This document shows positions 15,686 to 22,160 of a stretch of 25,794 bases of DNA, piece by piece. The first letter of the stretch is position 1; every line of letters begins with the position of its first letter. Where the stretch lies: the NCBI GenBank assembly GCA_024276455.1, contig JAJRXE010000112.1, forward strand, positions 1 through 25,794. The letters are read 5' to 3'. Under the pieces are notes generated by a model. The model saw only the letters and a list, made by a program, of their open reading frames with translations, was not told where the DNA came from and did no database searches. Source of the DNA: Calditrichota bacterium (GTDB lineage Bacteria > Calditrichota > Calditrichia > RBG-13-44-9). The translations under genes and the position numbers were made by a program.

Positions 15686-15716
15686 AAAAAAACCTCCTGT
15701 CGAATTGGCAGGAGGT
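15686..15716 (-). terminator. Intrinsic terminator of the mobA leader (attenuator)
   Basis: ACCTCCTG (minus strand, 15709-15716) pairs with CAGGAGGT (15692-15699) around a 9-nt loop and is followed by seven T (complement of 15686-15692). It sits between the aptamer and mobA, 16 nt before the start codon, so it acts inside the leader. The loop and 5' arm can instead pair with an upstream segment, so terminator and antiterminator exclude each other. Confidence 0.9.
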
Positions 15717-15719
15717 CAG

Positions 15720-15896
15720 TTTCGTCTGACAACGTGCTACGCCTCAGGCGTTTCGGACTCCTTTGCCAATTCAGGACAGCCTAACCCATTAAACTGCCCA
15801 TCGGGCAGGGTAAGCAGTTACCCACTTACCCGTACTGTCCGGCGCCTCCCCCTGAAAGGGACGCGACCGGCTCGGAGCAAAAACCGTTTGCAAAGA
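15720..15896 (-). promoter_or_regulatory. Riboswitch leader, Moco-type candidate, upstream of mobA
   Basis: On the minus strand the leader folds into a closing stem CTTTGC (15890-15895) / GCAAAG (15761-15766), a conserved-looking core CTCCGAGCCGG (about 15870-15880), an arm GCGTCCC...GGGGGAGGCGC, a stem GGACAG (15835-15840) / CTGTCC (15774-15779) and, inside it, two hairpins GGGTAAG / CTTACCC and CTGCCC / GGGCAG. The core and arm agree with my memory of the Moco RNA motif, and the first downstream gene is mobA. The segment 15758-15772 (GAATTGGCA-AA-GGAG) is complementary to 15702-15714 (CTCC-TGCCAATTC), a 13-bp antiterminator with a 2-nt bulge. Because the closing stem uses the same GCAAAG, ligand binding should free the terminator: an OFF switch. 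The switch architecture is seen directly; the ligand class is inferred. Confidence 0.78.
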
Positions 15897-15907
15897 CCGC
15901 TTTCTTA

Positions 15908-15936
15908 ATTATAATCAAACCAATGAAAATATTCAA
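15908..15936 (-). promoter_or_regulatory. Sigma-70-type promoter of the riboswitch operon
   Basis: On the minus strand TTGAAT (15931-15936) and a perfect TATAAT (15908-15913) are separated by exactly 17 nt. Transcription would begin near 15901, just before the folded leader, giving a leader of about 230 nt before mobA. Confidence 0.8.
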
Positions 15937-15964
15937 TTAAATTTTTCGAAATTCTGCTTCTTGC

Positions 15965-15983
15965 CAGCCCCTACCAGGGGCTG
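15965..15983. repeat. Perfect short hairpin after the carbon-fixation operon
   Basis: CAGCCCCT / AGGGGCTG (15965-15972 and 15976-15983) forms an 8-bp GC-rich stem with a 3-nt loop. It lies about 130 nt after the phosphoribulokinase stop and before the riboswitch promoter. No T-run follows on either strand, so it is at best an imperfect terminator. The rest of the stretch 15984-16113 shows nothing I can name. Confidence 0.45.
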
Positions 15984-16113
15984 TGGGGACAAAGCGGGAC
16001 TAGCCCGGGATTGACAGAAAGATTGAAAACGAACCCAGCAAATCGTTACCGGAAGAAAAGGGGAGATCTGAGATTCAACTCAGCGGACGTCTTTGCTTTC
16101 CGCAATCCCGGAT

Positions 16114-17046
16114 TTATTTTTCGGTAACCTGGTGGGCAGACAGCACGTGGTAAGAGATGAGCAGCTGGGTAAGCGCCAGGGGATAGCTAATTCGGGTTTC
16201 CAGACCGTCCTGATATTCTCCGATGGAATGATTGCGCAAATGCCGCAATCCCGACAGATGGTTCCAGATAATGTCTTCCATCCGGCGGGCTTCTTCCGGC
16301 GGGGTGTGCCCGGCAATATGCAAGAAGTCCACCGGTCGCCCCTCGTCACGTCCCAGCGAAATGGAAAGGCATTTTTCTCCGGCATTGCCGCTGTCATCAA
16401 TAAATTCAGAGAGGTCCGGATGAGCGATGGTAGGGCGCAAAACCAGCCGGGCATTCAGCCGTCCGCCGGTTTCCTCTTCCTGCCCTTTCGGACGGTAAAA
16501 ATGCACCACAATGTCGGCATAAGTGCGTTGGGGCCGGATGTAAAGGCGAGAGTCGTTTTCTCTTTTCCGAATCGCTTCGAGGACCTCCTCCCGGGTGTAG
16601 CCCCGTTTGGTGGTGTCGCGCTTGATTTTCCAGGCAATCCGCAAACTCTCTTCCGGATCCAGGTATACCTTCACATCGAATACGTCCCGCATCCGGCGGG
16701 TGTGAAAGGCCAGCAATCCCTCGATAATGACAAAATCCTTCGGTTGAATGTACTCCGGGGGATCGAAATCCCCGGTAGAATGGTTGTAAACCGGCTTCAA
16801 AATTGGTTTACCTTTCCGAAGCAATTGAATGTGTTGTTCCATAATGTCGATGTAATTACAACGGGGATTTAACGCCGTAATATTCAACTGTTTTCGCTGG
16901 GCACGATTGTATTTGTGGTAATCGTCCACACATATGTTGGTAACCCGATCGGTACCCAGAATTTTTTCAATACCTTTGGAAATGGTCGTTTTTCCAGCGG
17001 CACTATCCCCCACAATTCCCAATAAAATCGGTCCTTTCGGTCGCAT
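16114..17046 (-). CDS. prk: Phosphoribulokinase, class II type
   Basis: Phosphoribulokinase phosphorylates ribulose 5-phosphate to ribulose 1,5-bisphosphate, the RubisCO substrate. The 310-residue protein has the P-loop GDSAAGKT (13-20), the substrate-site DDYHKYNR (41-48), ALNPRCNY, and YNHSTGDFDPP characteristic of uridine-kinase-like PRKs, plus a catalytic-site FVIIEGLLAFH. The sequence and length suit the PRK type of plants, cyanobacteria and many other bacteria better than the proteobacterial type I octamer. GAGGGG lies 8 nt before the ATG. It is last in the carbon-fixation block, 138 nt after the phosphatase gene, and together with RubisCO it makes a complete Calvin cycle likely. Confidence 0.93.
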   Translation of the reverse strand: MRPKGPILLGIVGDSAAGKTTISKGIEKILGTDRVTNICVDDYHKYNRAQRKQLNITALNPRCNYIDIMEQHIQLLRKGKPILKPVYNHSTGDFDPPEYIQPKDFVIIEGLLAFHTRRMRDVFDVKVYLDPEESLRIAWKIKRDTTKRGYTREEVLEAIRKRENDSRLYIRPQRTYADIVVHFYRPKGQEEETGGRLNARLVLRPTIAHPDLSEFIDDSGNAGEKCLSISLGRDEGRPVDFLHIAGHTPPEEARRMEDIIWNHLSGLRHLRNHSIGEYQDGLETRISYPLALTQLLISYHVLSAHQVTEK

Positions 17047-17184
17047 TTTTCATCCCCTCATTTAAGTATTTAACTCTTTCGATGATCCTCACAATACGAA
17101 AAATTCCTCTTGGGGCAATTCTCTCTCTTCCGGCCGTTCCCCGTTAACTGGCGAATTCACCTTCCCCGTTACTCCTGGGAACAG

Positions 17185-17898
17185 TCACAGAACAAATTGA
17201 GACGCCCAAACTTTTTTCAAGAATTCCAGATCCACAAAATCCGCCCCGGGGGCCACCAGGCGGGCGTTTTTAAACCCGCTGCCGAAGGTGTAATCGTTGT
17301 AAAACACCACGGTGGCAATGCCGGCTGCCACAGCGGCTTCTAACCCCTCTTCGGAATCTTCAATTGCCAGCGCTTCTTCCGCGACACACTGCAACCGCGC
17401 CAAACACTGACGGTGCAAATAGCCGTTGTTAGCCGTCTTCTGGCCGGATTCTTTTCCCAGAACCGCTTCAAAGCGACTGACAAACTCCGGCAATTTAGTT
17501 TTCAGCAGAGCAATGATTTGAGATTCGTAGGAGGTGGAAACAATGGCCAGCCGGATGTTGGCGCGAACCGCCTGGTCGATCAACGCTCGCACCCCTTTTC
17601 TCAGCTCAAGGGTTGGCAAATACTGCTCGACGTAAAGGCGTTGCTTCAAAGGCTCGAATTCCCGCACGATGGCCTCAACCTCCTTTGGCTTCCACCCCTT
17701 TCTTTCCAGGGTCAGCCGCAATCGGTTGGCGTTTCCCGGAATGGACATTAACTCCCGGAACTCCTTCCAGCTCCACTGAACGTCCAGCCCCAGCATTCGC
17801 ATGGCTTCGTTACTGGCCGGAAGGTGACCATAGCGCTCCGTGTCCGCCATGGTTCCATCCACATCGAAAATAATTAATTTCAATTTCGGCAATTTCAT
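17185..17898 (-). CDS. cbbY: HAD-family sugar-phosphate phosphatase, CbbY-like
   Basis: The 237-residue protein has HAD motif I FDVDGT (11-16), motif II IVSTS near residue 119, a conserved Lys and the motif IV pair IEDSEEGLEAAVAAG. A helical cap domain (about 20-90) marks subfamily IA. CbbY proteins dephosphorylate xylulose 1,5-bisphosphate, an inhibitor made by RubisCO side reactions, and typically sit next to RubisCO genes, as here: 33 nt after it. HAD phosphatases are hard to assign by sequence alone, so a phosphoglycolate phosphatase (Gph) role remains possible. Confidence 0.82.
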   Translation of the reverse strand: MKLPKLKLIIFDVDGTMADTERYGHLPASNEAMRMLGLDVQWSWKEFRELMSIPGNANRLRLTLERKGWKPKEVEAIVREFEPLKQRLYVEQYLPTLELRKGVRALIDQAVRANIRLAIVSTSYESQIIALLKTKLPEFVSRFEAVLGKESGQKTANNGYLHRQCLARLQCVAEEALAIEDSEEGLEAAVAAGIATVVFYNDYTFGSGFKNARLVAPGADFVDLEFLKKVWASQFVL

Positions 17899-17931
17899 TA
17901 TTCTTCCTGGGTTTAAGGTAAGCGTATAAAG

Positions 17932-19338
17932 CTAATCCAGATATCCCCGCAGTTTTTCCCGCCAACCGGGGTAAATCCGATCGGCATCGTGGGGGAAGGA
18001 AACAAAGGCGCGGGCGAAAGCCCGGTGCTCTCTGGCAAAGGCAAAGACATCCGCTCCTTCCCGCCAGCACTGTTCGGCCTGCCGCATGGATTTCGCTCCC
18101 TCGGTGGGACCATCAACATGGCCGAAACAGCCTCCTCCGGCCGTCATAATCACATTGGAATGCCCCAGATTTTCAAAAAAACCGCCCACCCGCAGGGCGT
18201 TCATTCCGCCAGAAATAATGGGAGTGGTGGGCTTCATCCCCAGCCAATCCTGCTTAAACACCACGCCTTCAGCGGAATCTTTTTCAATCATGAAGGCAAT
18301 TTTTTTGTCGTCTTTGTACCCCTCCATTTTACCGTACCCCATGGTGCCCACGTGGATTCCCGAAGCGCCCTGCAGGCGAGCCATTTTGGCCAGTACAAAG
18401 GCCGAATAGCCTCTTTTCGAACGCGGTGAGGTGACCGCCCCATGGCCCGCCCGATGATAGTGTATAAACTGGTTGGGAAAATGACGCCGGGCGGTGGTCA
18501 GGGCGGTGGGACCGCCCACAAAGCCGTCGATCAAAAAGGCCACGTGATGGGCAAATTCGCCGAATTGCTCCAGGATGTACTCGCCCCGGGCAATAATTTC
18601 GAAGGGATCGTCGGCGGTAATATTGGCGGAAAACAGTTTCGCTTTGCCGGTTTTGGCCTGCGCCCGTTTCAGGGCGTCCACCACCAGAGGGATGGTCTTT
18701 TTCATGGGAGCAAACACCTGATTTCCCTGTGGTTCATCGTTTTTAATAAAATCGCCTTCCAGCCAGAAATTGTAACACGCCTGGGCAAACGGTTCGGGGC
18801 GCAGGCCCAGCTTGGGCTTAATAATGGTGCCCACAATAAAGCCGCCGTTGTTGACCGGGCGTCCCAGCACCCGCCACAAATCGGCAATGCCCCGGGCAGG
18901 TCCGTCAAACAATTGCAAAAAACGCGGCGGGAAATAGAAATCGTGCATTTTGGCGTATTCAATATCCGCCATGCCCTGATTATTCCCGATCGCCAGGGTT
19001 AAAAAAGAAACAATCATGGCCCGGCCGTCGGTAATATTCCGGTCGAACAGCTCCACCGGATAGGCGATTCTCATCTCTTCCTTCTCCGGATCGACTTCGT
19101 ACACCAGGGCATCCATATTGAGCGTAAAATCGTCGGTGGTGCTCACTTCCACGTTGGTTCCGGTGGAAGATTCGGCGGCAAAGTGCGCGGCCGCTGCCAG
19201 GTAATCCTTCAGCGCTTTCGGATTGGGATAATATTTCTCGTTGGGCTTCATTTTGTAATAAGCCAACACAAAATCCCCACTTTTGATTAAATCTTCCTCC
19301 TTCAAATTAAGATTGGTGTACCTCAGGGATTGATCCAT
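17932..19338 (-). CDS. cbbM: Form II ribulose-1,5-bisphosphate carboxylase/oxygenase
   Basis: RubisCO fixes CO2 onto ribulose 1,5-bisphosphate. The protein has 468 residues and form II features from end to end: the MDQSLRY start, HFAAESSTGTNVEVSTTDD, TIIKPKLGLRP, GDFIKNDEPQGNQ and GMKPTTPIISGGMNAL. Active-site residues are intact: Lys174, the carbamylated Lys199 with Asp201 and Glu202, His295 in HYHRAGHG, and loop-6 Lys337 in GTMGYGKMEG. Relative to Rhodospirillum rubrum numbering (166, 191, 329) each is shifted by 8, because of an 8-residue insertion around residues 33-45 (NEKYYPNPKALKD). No small subunit is present, as expected for form II. AAGGAG lies 7 nt before the ATG. No CbbQ/CbbO activase genes are nearby. 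Confidence 0.96.
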   Translation of the reverse strand: MDQSLRYTNLNLKEEDLIKSGDFVLAYYKMKPNEKYYPNPKALKDYLAAAAHFAAESSTGTNVEVSTTDDFTLNMDALVYEVDPEKEEMRIAYPVELFDRNITDGRAMIVSFLTLAIGNNQGMADIEYAKMHDFYFPPRFLQLFDGPARGIADLWRVLGRPVNNGGFIVGTIIKPKLGLRPEPFAQACYNFWLEGDFIKNDEPQGNQVFAPMKKTIPLVVDALKRAQAKTGKAKLFSANITADDPFEIIARGEYILEQFGEFAHHVAFLIDGFVGGPTALTTARRHFPNQFIHYHRAGHGAVTSPRSKRGYSAFVLAKMARLQGASGIHVGTMGYGKMEGYKDDKKIAFMIEKDSAEGVVFKQDWLGMKPTTPIISGGMNALRVGGFFENLGHSNVIMTAGGGCFGHVDGPTEGAKSMRQAEQCWREGADVFAFAREHRAFARAFVSFPHDADRIYPGWREKLRGYLD

Positions 19339-19377
19339 GATGCGACTCCTTACTTTATGGTTATGTTGATTTTTTTT

Positions 19378-20367
19378 CTAATCGTATTTGATGGCGCTAA
19401 TACGCATCAATTTTTCAAATGAATGGTGCGCTTCGATGAAACGGATGGTACCGGTTTTACCGCGCATCACCATGGAATGGGTAATGGCGCCCTTGCCGGT
19501 GAATTTAACTCCCCGCAAGAAAGTGCCCCCGGAAATGCCGGTGGCGGCAAAGAAGATGTCGTCGCTGCGAATCAGGGTATCCACGTTCAACACTTCGTTC
19601 AGATCCATTCCTGCTTTCAGAATATGGTCCTTTTCGGCCCGGGACTGAGGGTCCAGTCTGGCGAGTATTTCCCCGCCCACAATTTTGATGGCGGTGGCGG
19701 CCAATACGCCTTCCGGTGTGCCTCCGGTTCCCATCATCACATCCACATCGGATTCGGGAGAAACGGCCATCAGAGCTCCGGCCACGTCGCCGTCCGTGTG
19801 GAGCTGTACCCGCGCGCGTGCCTGACGGATTTCCTCGATTAATTGTCGGTGGCGCGGTTTGTCCAGCACAAAGACCACCAGATCGTCCACATCCTTGCCC
19901 AGGGCGCGGGCAATGTTTTTCAGGTTGTCCTTTACCGGCGCGTCAATATCGATTACCGAACGGGCGGGCGGTCCCACCACCAGCTTTTTCATATAGAATG
20001 CCGGTCCCGGATTGTACATCGTGCCCCGGGGAGCAATGGATACCACCGAAATGGCATTGGGCCGACCAAACGCCAAAAGCCGGGTGCCCTCTACCGGATC
20101 CACCGCCACATCCATGCGGGGGCCATTTTTCGTACCCAGCTCTTCGCCGTTGTACAACATGGGCGCCCGGTCTTTCTCCCCTTCGCCAATCACCACTTTT
20201 CCATCAATATCGATAACGTTAAAGCTGATCCGCATGGCATCCACGGCGGCACCGTCGCCGGCGTCTTTGTCTCCCCTTCCCAGCCAGCGGGCAGCCGCCA
20301 GTGCGGCGGCTTCGGTTACCCGTACCAGGTCTAATGCCAGATTTCTCTGGGGTGCTTCGGTGGTCAT
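19378..20367 (-). CDS. glpX: Class II fructose-1,6-bisphosphatase (GlpX), probably also sedoheptulose-1,7-bisphosphatase
   Basis: The 329-residue protein matches GlpX throughout: GRGDKDAGDGAAVDAMR (30-46), IGEGEKDRAPMLYNGE for metal binding, DVAVDPVEGTRLLAFG for phosphate and metal, DGDVAGALMAV, and GTGGTPEGVLAATAIK. The enzyme removes phosphate 1 of fructose 1,6-bisphosphate; in Calvin-cycle bacteria GlpX often handles sedoheptulose 1,7-bisphosphate as well. No separate SBPase is present, so a dual role is likely. GAGGG precedes the ATG, and the gene lies 39 nt before RubisCO. Confidence 0.95.
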   Translation of the reverse strand: MTTEAPQRNLALDLVRVTEAAALAAARWLGRGDKDAGDGAAVDAMRISFNVIDIDGKVVIGEGEKDRAPMLYNGEELGTKNGPRMDVAVDPVEGTRLLAFGRPNAISVVSIAPRGTMYNPGPAFYMKKLVVGPPARSVIDIDAPVKDNLKNIARALGKDVDDLVVFVLDKPRHRQLIEEIRQARARVQLHTDGDVAGALMAVSPESDVDVMMGTGGTPEGVLAATAIKIVGGEILARLDPQSRAEKDHILKAGMDLNEVLNVDTLIRSDDIFFAATGISGGTFLRGVKFTGKGAITHSMVMRGKTGTIRFIEAHHSFEKLMRISAIKYD

Positions 20368-20427
20368 TTTCTACCCTCTGTTTTTTGATGATTCCGCTTT
20401 GTTTTCTTTTTGAAAGATTGAATTTGT

Positions 20428-21111
20428 TTAAACAGATCTTTCCCCGGTTGCGGCGGTTTCGGCCGCCTGCCGGATGTTGAGCGTTGCCTCCACGATATGT
20501 TTGCTCCCGAAGATGGCATTCCCTGCCACCAGTACATTTGCTCCGCTACCGACCACTTCCCGGGCGGTTTCGGGATTGATTCCGCCGTCCACTTCTAACA
20601 GCAAATCCGGATTGCAGTCTTCTGCCATCTGGCGCACCCGGGCAATTCGGTTCAGACTGCGGGGGATAAATTTTTGTCCCCCAAACCCGGGATTGACACT
20701 CATGATCAGCAGTAAATCCAGTTCTTCCAGAATATCCTCCACGGCAGAGAGAGGGGTTGCCGGATTTAACGCTACACCCGCTTTGATTCCCTGCTGATGG
20801 ATGTTCTGAACGGTGCGATGCAGGTGGGTGCAGGCTTCCTGGTGGACGGTAAGAATGTCCGCTCCGGCTTTTACGTAATCGTCAATATATTCGTCCGGGT
20901 TGGAAATCATCAGATGAACATCCAGAGGAATGGTGACGATTCGCTTTATTGCTTTGACCATATTCGGACCGAAAGTTAGATTCGGTACGAAATGGCCGTC
21001 CATTACATCGATGTGAATGAAGTCGGCACCGTTTGCCGCTACCAGCCGAACCTGCTTTTCCAGTTGAAGCAGGTCGGCCGAGAGGATGGAGGGAGCAAGG
21101 TATATTCCCAT
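20428..21111 (-). CDS. rpe: Ribulose-phosphate 3-epimerase
   Basis: The enzyme interconverts ribulose 5-phosphate and xylulose 5-phosphate. The start chosen is the internal ATG giving MGIYLAPSILSADLLQLE, because the family begins this way and AAGGA lies 7 nt before it; an upstream in-frame start at 21144 would add 11 lysine-rich residues of no family match. The 227-residue TIM barrel shows HIDVMDGHFVPNLTFGP with its metal-site His and Asp, VHLMI, LIMSVNPGFGGQKF, and VDGGINPETA with the second catalytic Asp. It lies between the aldolase and glpX genes in the same orientation. Confidence 0.95.
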   Translation of the reverse strand: MGIYLAPSILSADLLQLEKQVRLVAANGADFIHIDVMDGHFVPNLTFGPNMVKAIKRIVTIPLDVHLMISNPDEYIDDYVKAGADILTVHQEACTHLHRTVQNIHQQGIKAGVALNPATPLSAVEDILEELDLLLIMSVNPGFGGQKFIPRSLNRIARVRQMAEDCNPDLLLEVDGGINPETAREVVGSGANVLVAGNAIFGSKHIVEATLNIRQAAETAATGERSV

Positions 21112-21160
21112 TTTGTTTTCCTTCTTTTTATTTAGCTCCACCATCAGTAATCCGGAGGAA

Positions 21161-22084
21161 TCAGGCTTTGCCGGAGCTACCCAAAACCAGACGAATTTTC
21201 CGTTGTACCATTTCTTTTACTGCCTGGCGTGCCGGGCCTAAAAATTTGCGAGGATCGAATTCGGCTGGATTTTCGTGCAGTACTTTGCGCAAAGTGGCGG
21301 TAATTGCCAGCCGGAGGTCGGTATCGATGTTAATTTTGCAAACGCCCATTTGGGCGGCTTCCCGCAACATCTCTTCCGGTACTCCCCGGGCGCCGGCAAT
21401 TTTCCCGCCGTAACGATTGGCCATCTCCACCAATTCCGGTGGGACGGAGGAAGCGCCGTGCAGCACCAGTGGAAATTCCGGTAGCAGTTTACTGATTTTT
21501 TGCAGTCGCTCAAAATCCAGATGCGGTTCTCCCTTAAATTTGTATGCCCCGTGACTGGTTCCAATGGCTACTGCCAGGGAGTCGCAGCCGGTGCGTTCGA
21601 CAAATTCTACCGCCTGATCGGGATCGGTACATATGCTTTTTTCTGCCTTTACATGTTCTTCAATTCCAGCCATCTGACCCAGTTCGGCCTCCACCCACAC
21701 GCCGCGGGGATGAGCATACTCCACCACCTTGCGGGTAACGGCAATGTTTTCTTCGAAAGGCAGGTGAGAGCCGTCAATCATGACCGAGGTAAAGCCTCCG
21801 TCAATCACTTCTTTACATATCTCGAAGTTTGCGCCATGGTCCAGGTGCAGGACCACCGGAACACTGCTCTGCCCTACCGCCGCCTCCACCATTTTTACGA
21901 TGTAGTGGTGCCCGGCATATTTGCGAGCCCCGGCAGACACCTGTAAAATGACCGGCGATTTTTCTTCCTGGGCGGCTTCCATAATTCCTTGAATGATTTC
22001 CATGTTGTTCACGTTAAAGGCACCAATGGCGTACCCCTCCCGATAGGCGCCGGGGAACAGTTTTTCGGGTGTGGTTAATGGCAT
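21161..22084 (-). CDS. fba: Class II fructose-bisphosphate aldolase
   Basis: The 307-residue protein is a class II (zinc) aldolase of the shorter GatY/FbaA-like type. Visible motifs are the catalytic VVLHLDHGANFE with Asp and the first zinc His, IDGSHLPFEENI, the acidic VEAELGQMAG, the zinc ligand His in GTSHGAYKFKG, and the third His in LHGASSVPPE. The C-terminal KINIDTDLRLA holds the phosphate-binding loop. In the Calvin cycle it makes fructose 1,6-bisphosphate and probably sedoheptulose 1,7-bisphosphate. AGGAGG lies 8 nt before the ATG. It is 64 nt after transketolase, in a gap with palindromes. Confidence 0.95.
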   Translation of the reverse strand: MPLTTPEKLFPGAYREGYAIGAFNVNNMEIIQGIMEAAQEEKSPVILQVSAGARKYAGHHYIVKMVEAAVGQSSVPVVLHLDHGANFEICKEVIDGGFTSVMIDGSHLPFEENIAVTRKVVEYAHPRGVWVEAELGQMAGIEEHVKAEKSICTDPDQAVEFVERTGCDSLAVAIGTSHGAYKFKGEPHLDFERLQKISKLLPEFPLVLHGASSVPPELVEMANRYGGKIAGARGVPEEMLREAAQMGVCKINIDTDLRLAITATLRKVLHENPAEFDPRKFLGPARQAVKEMVQRKIRLVLGSSGKA

Positions 22085-22114
22085 CGGGTGAACCTCCTGT
22101 TTTCGGTTTTGGGT

Positions 22115-22160
22115 AACGGCCTTAAGGCCGTTCGGCAGTCAAAGGGCCTTAAAGGCCCTT
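22115..22160. repeat. Two adjacent GGCCTTAAGGCC-type palindromes at the transketolase-aldolase junction
   Basis: An 18-bp perfect palindrome AACGGCCTTAAGGCCGTT (22115-22132) is followed by AAGGGCCTT-A-AAGGCCCTT (22142-22160), which covers the last three sense codons and the stop of transketolase. They share the core GGCCTT..AAGGCC, so one may be a duplicated copy of the other. No T-run follows, so they are mRNA structures or DNA sites rather than terminators. Confidence 0.75.

Noticed and set aside
15730..15760. Hammerhead-like core in the leader (CTGA and GAAAC pieces)
   Set aside because: The pieces are not arranged with the three stems of a hammerhead and occur in short local hairpins.
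15720..15896. Cobalamin riboswitch as identity of the mobA leader
   Set aside because: A TonB receptor and ECF genes would suit cobalamin, but I do not see the B12 box or the usual core, while the CTCCGAGCC core and mobA favour Moco.
21112..21144. N-terminal extension of ribulose-phosphate epimerase
   Set aside because: Family members start near the IYLAPSILSAD segment and the internal ATG has AAGGA at 7 nt.
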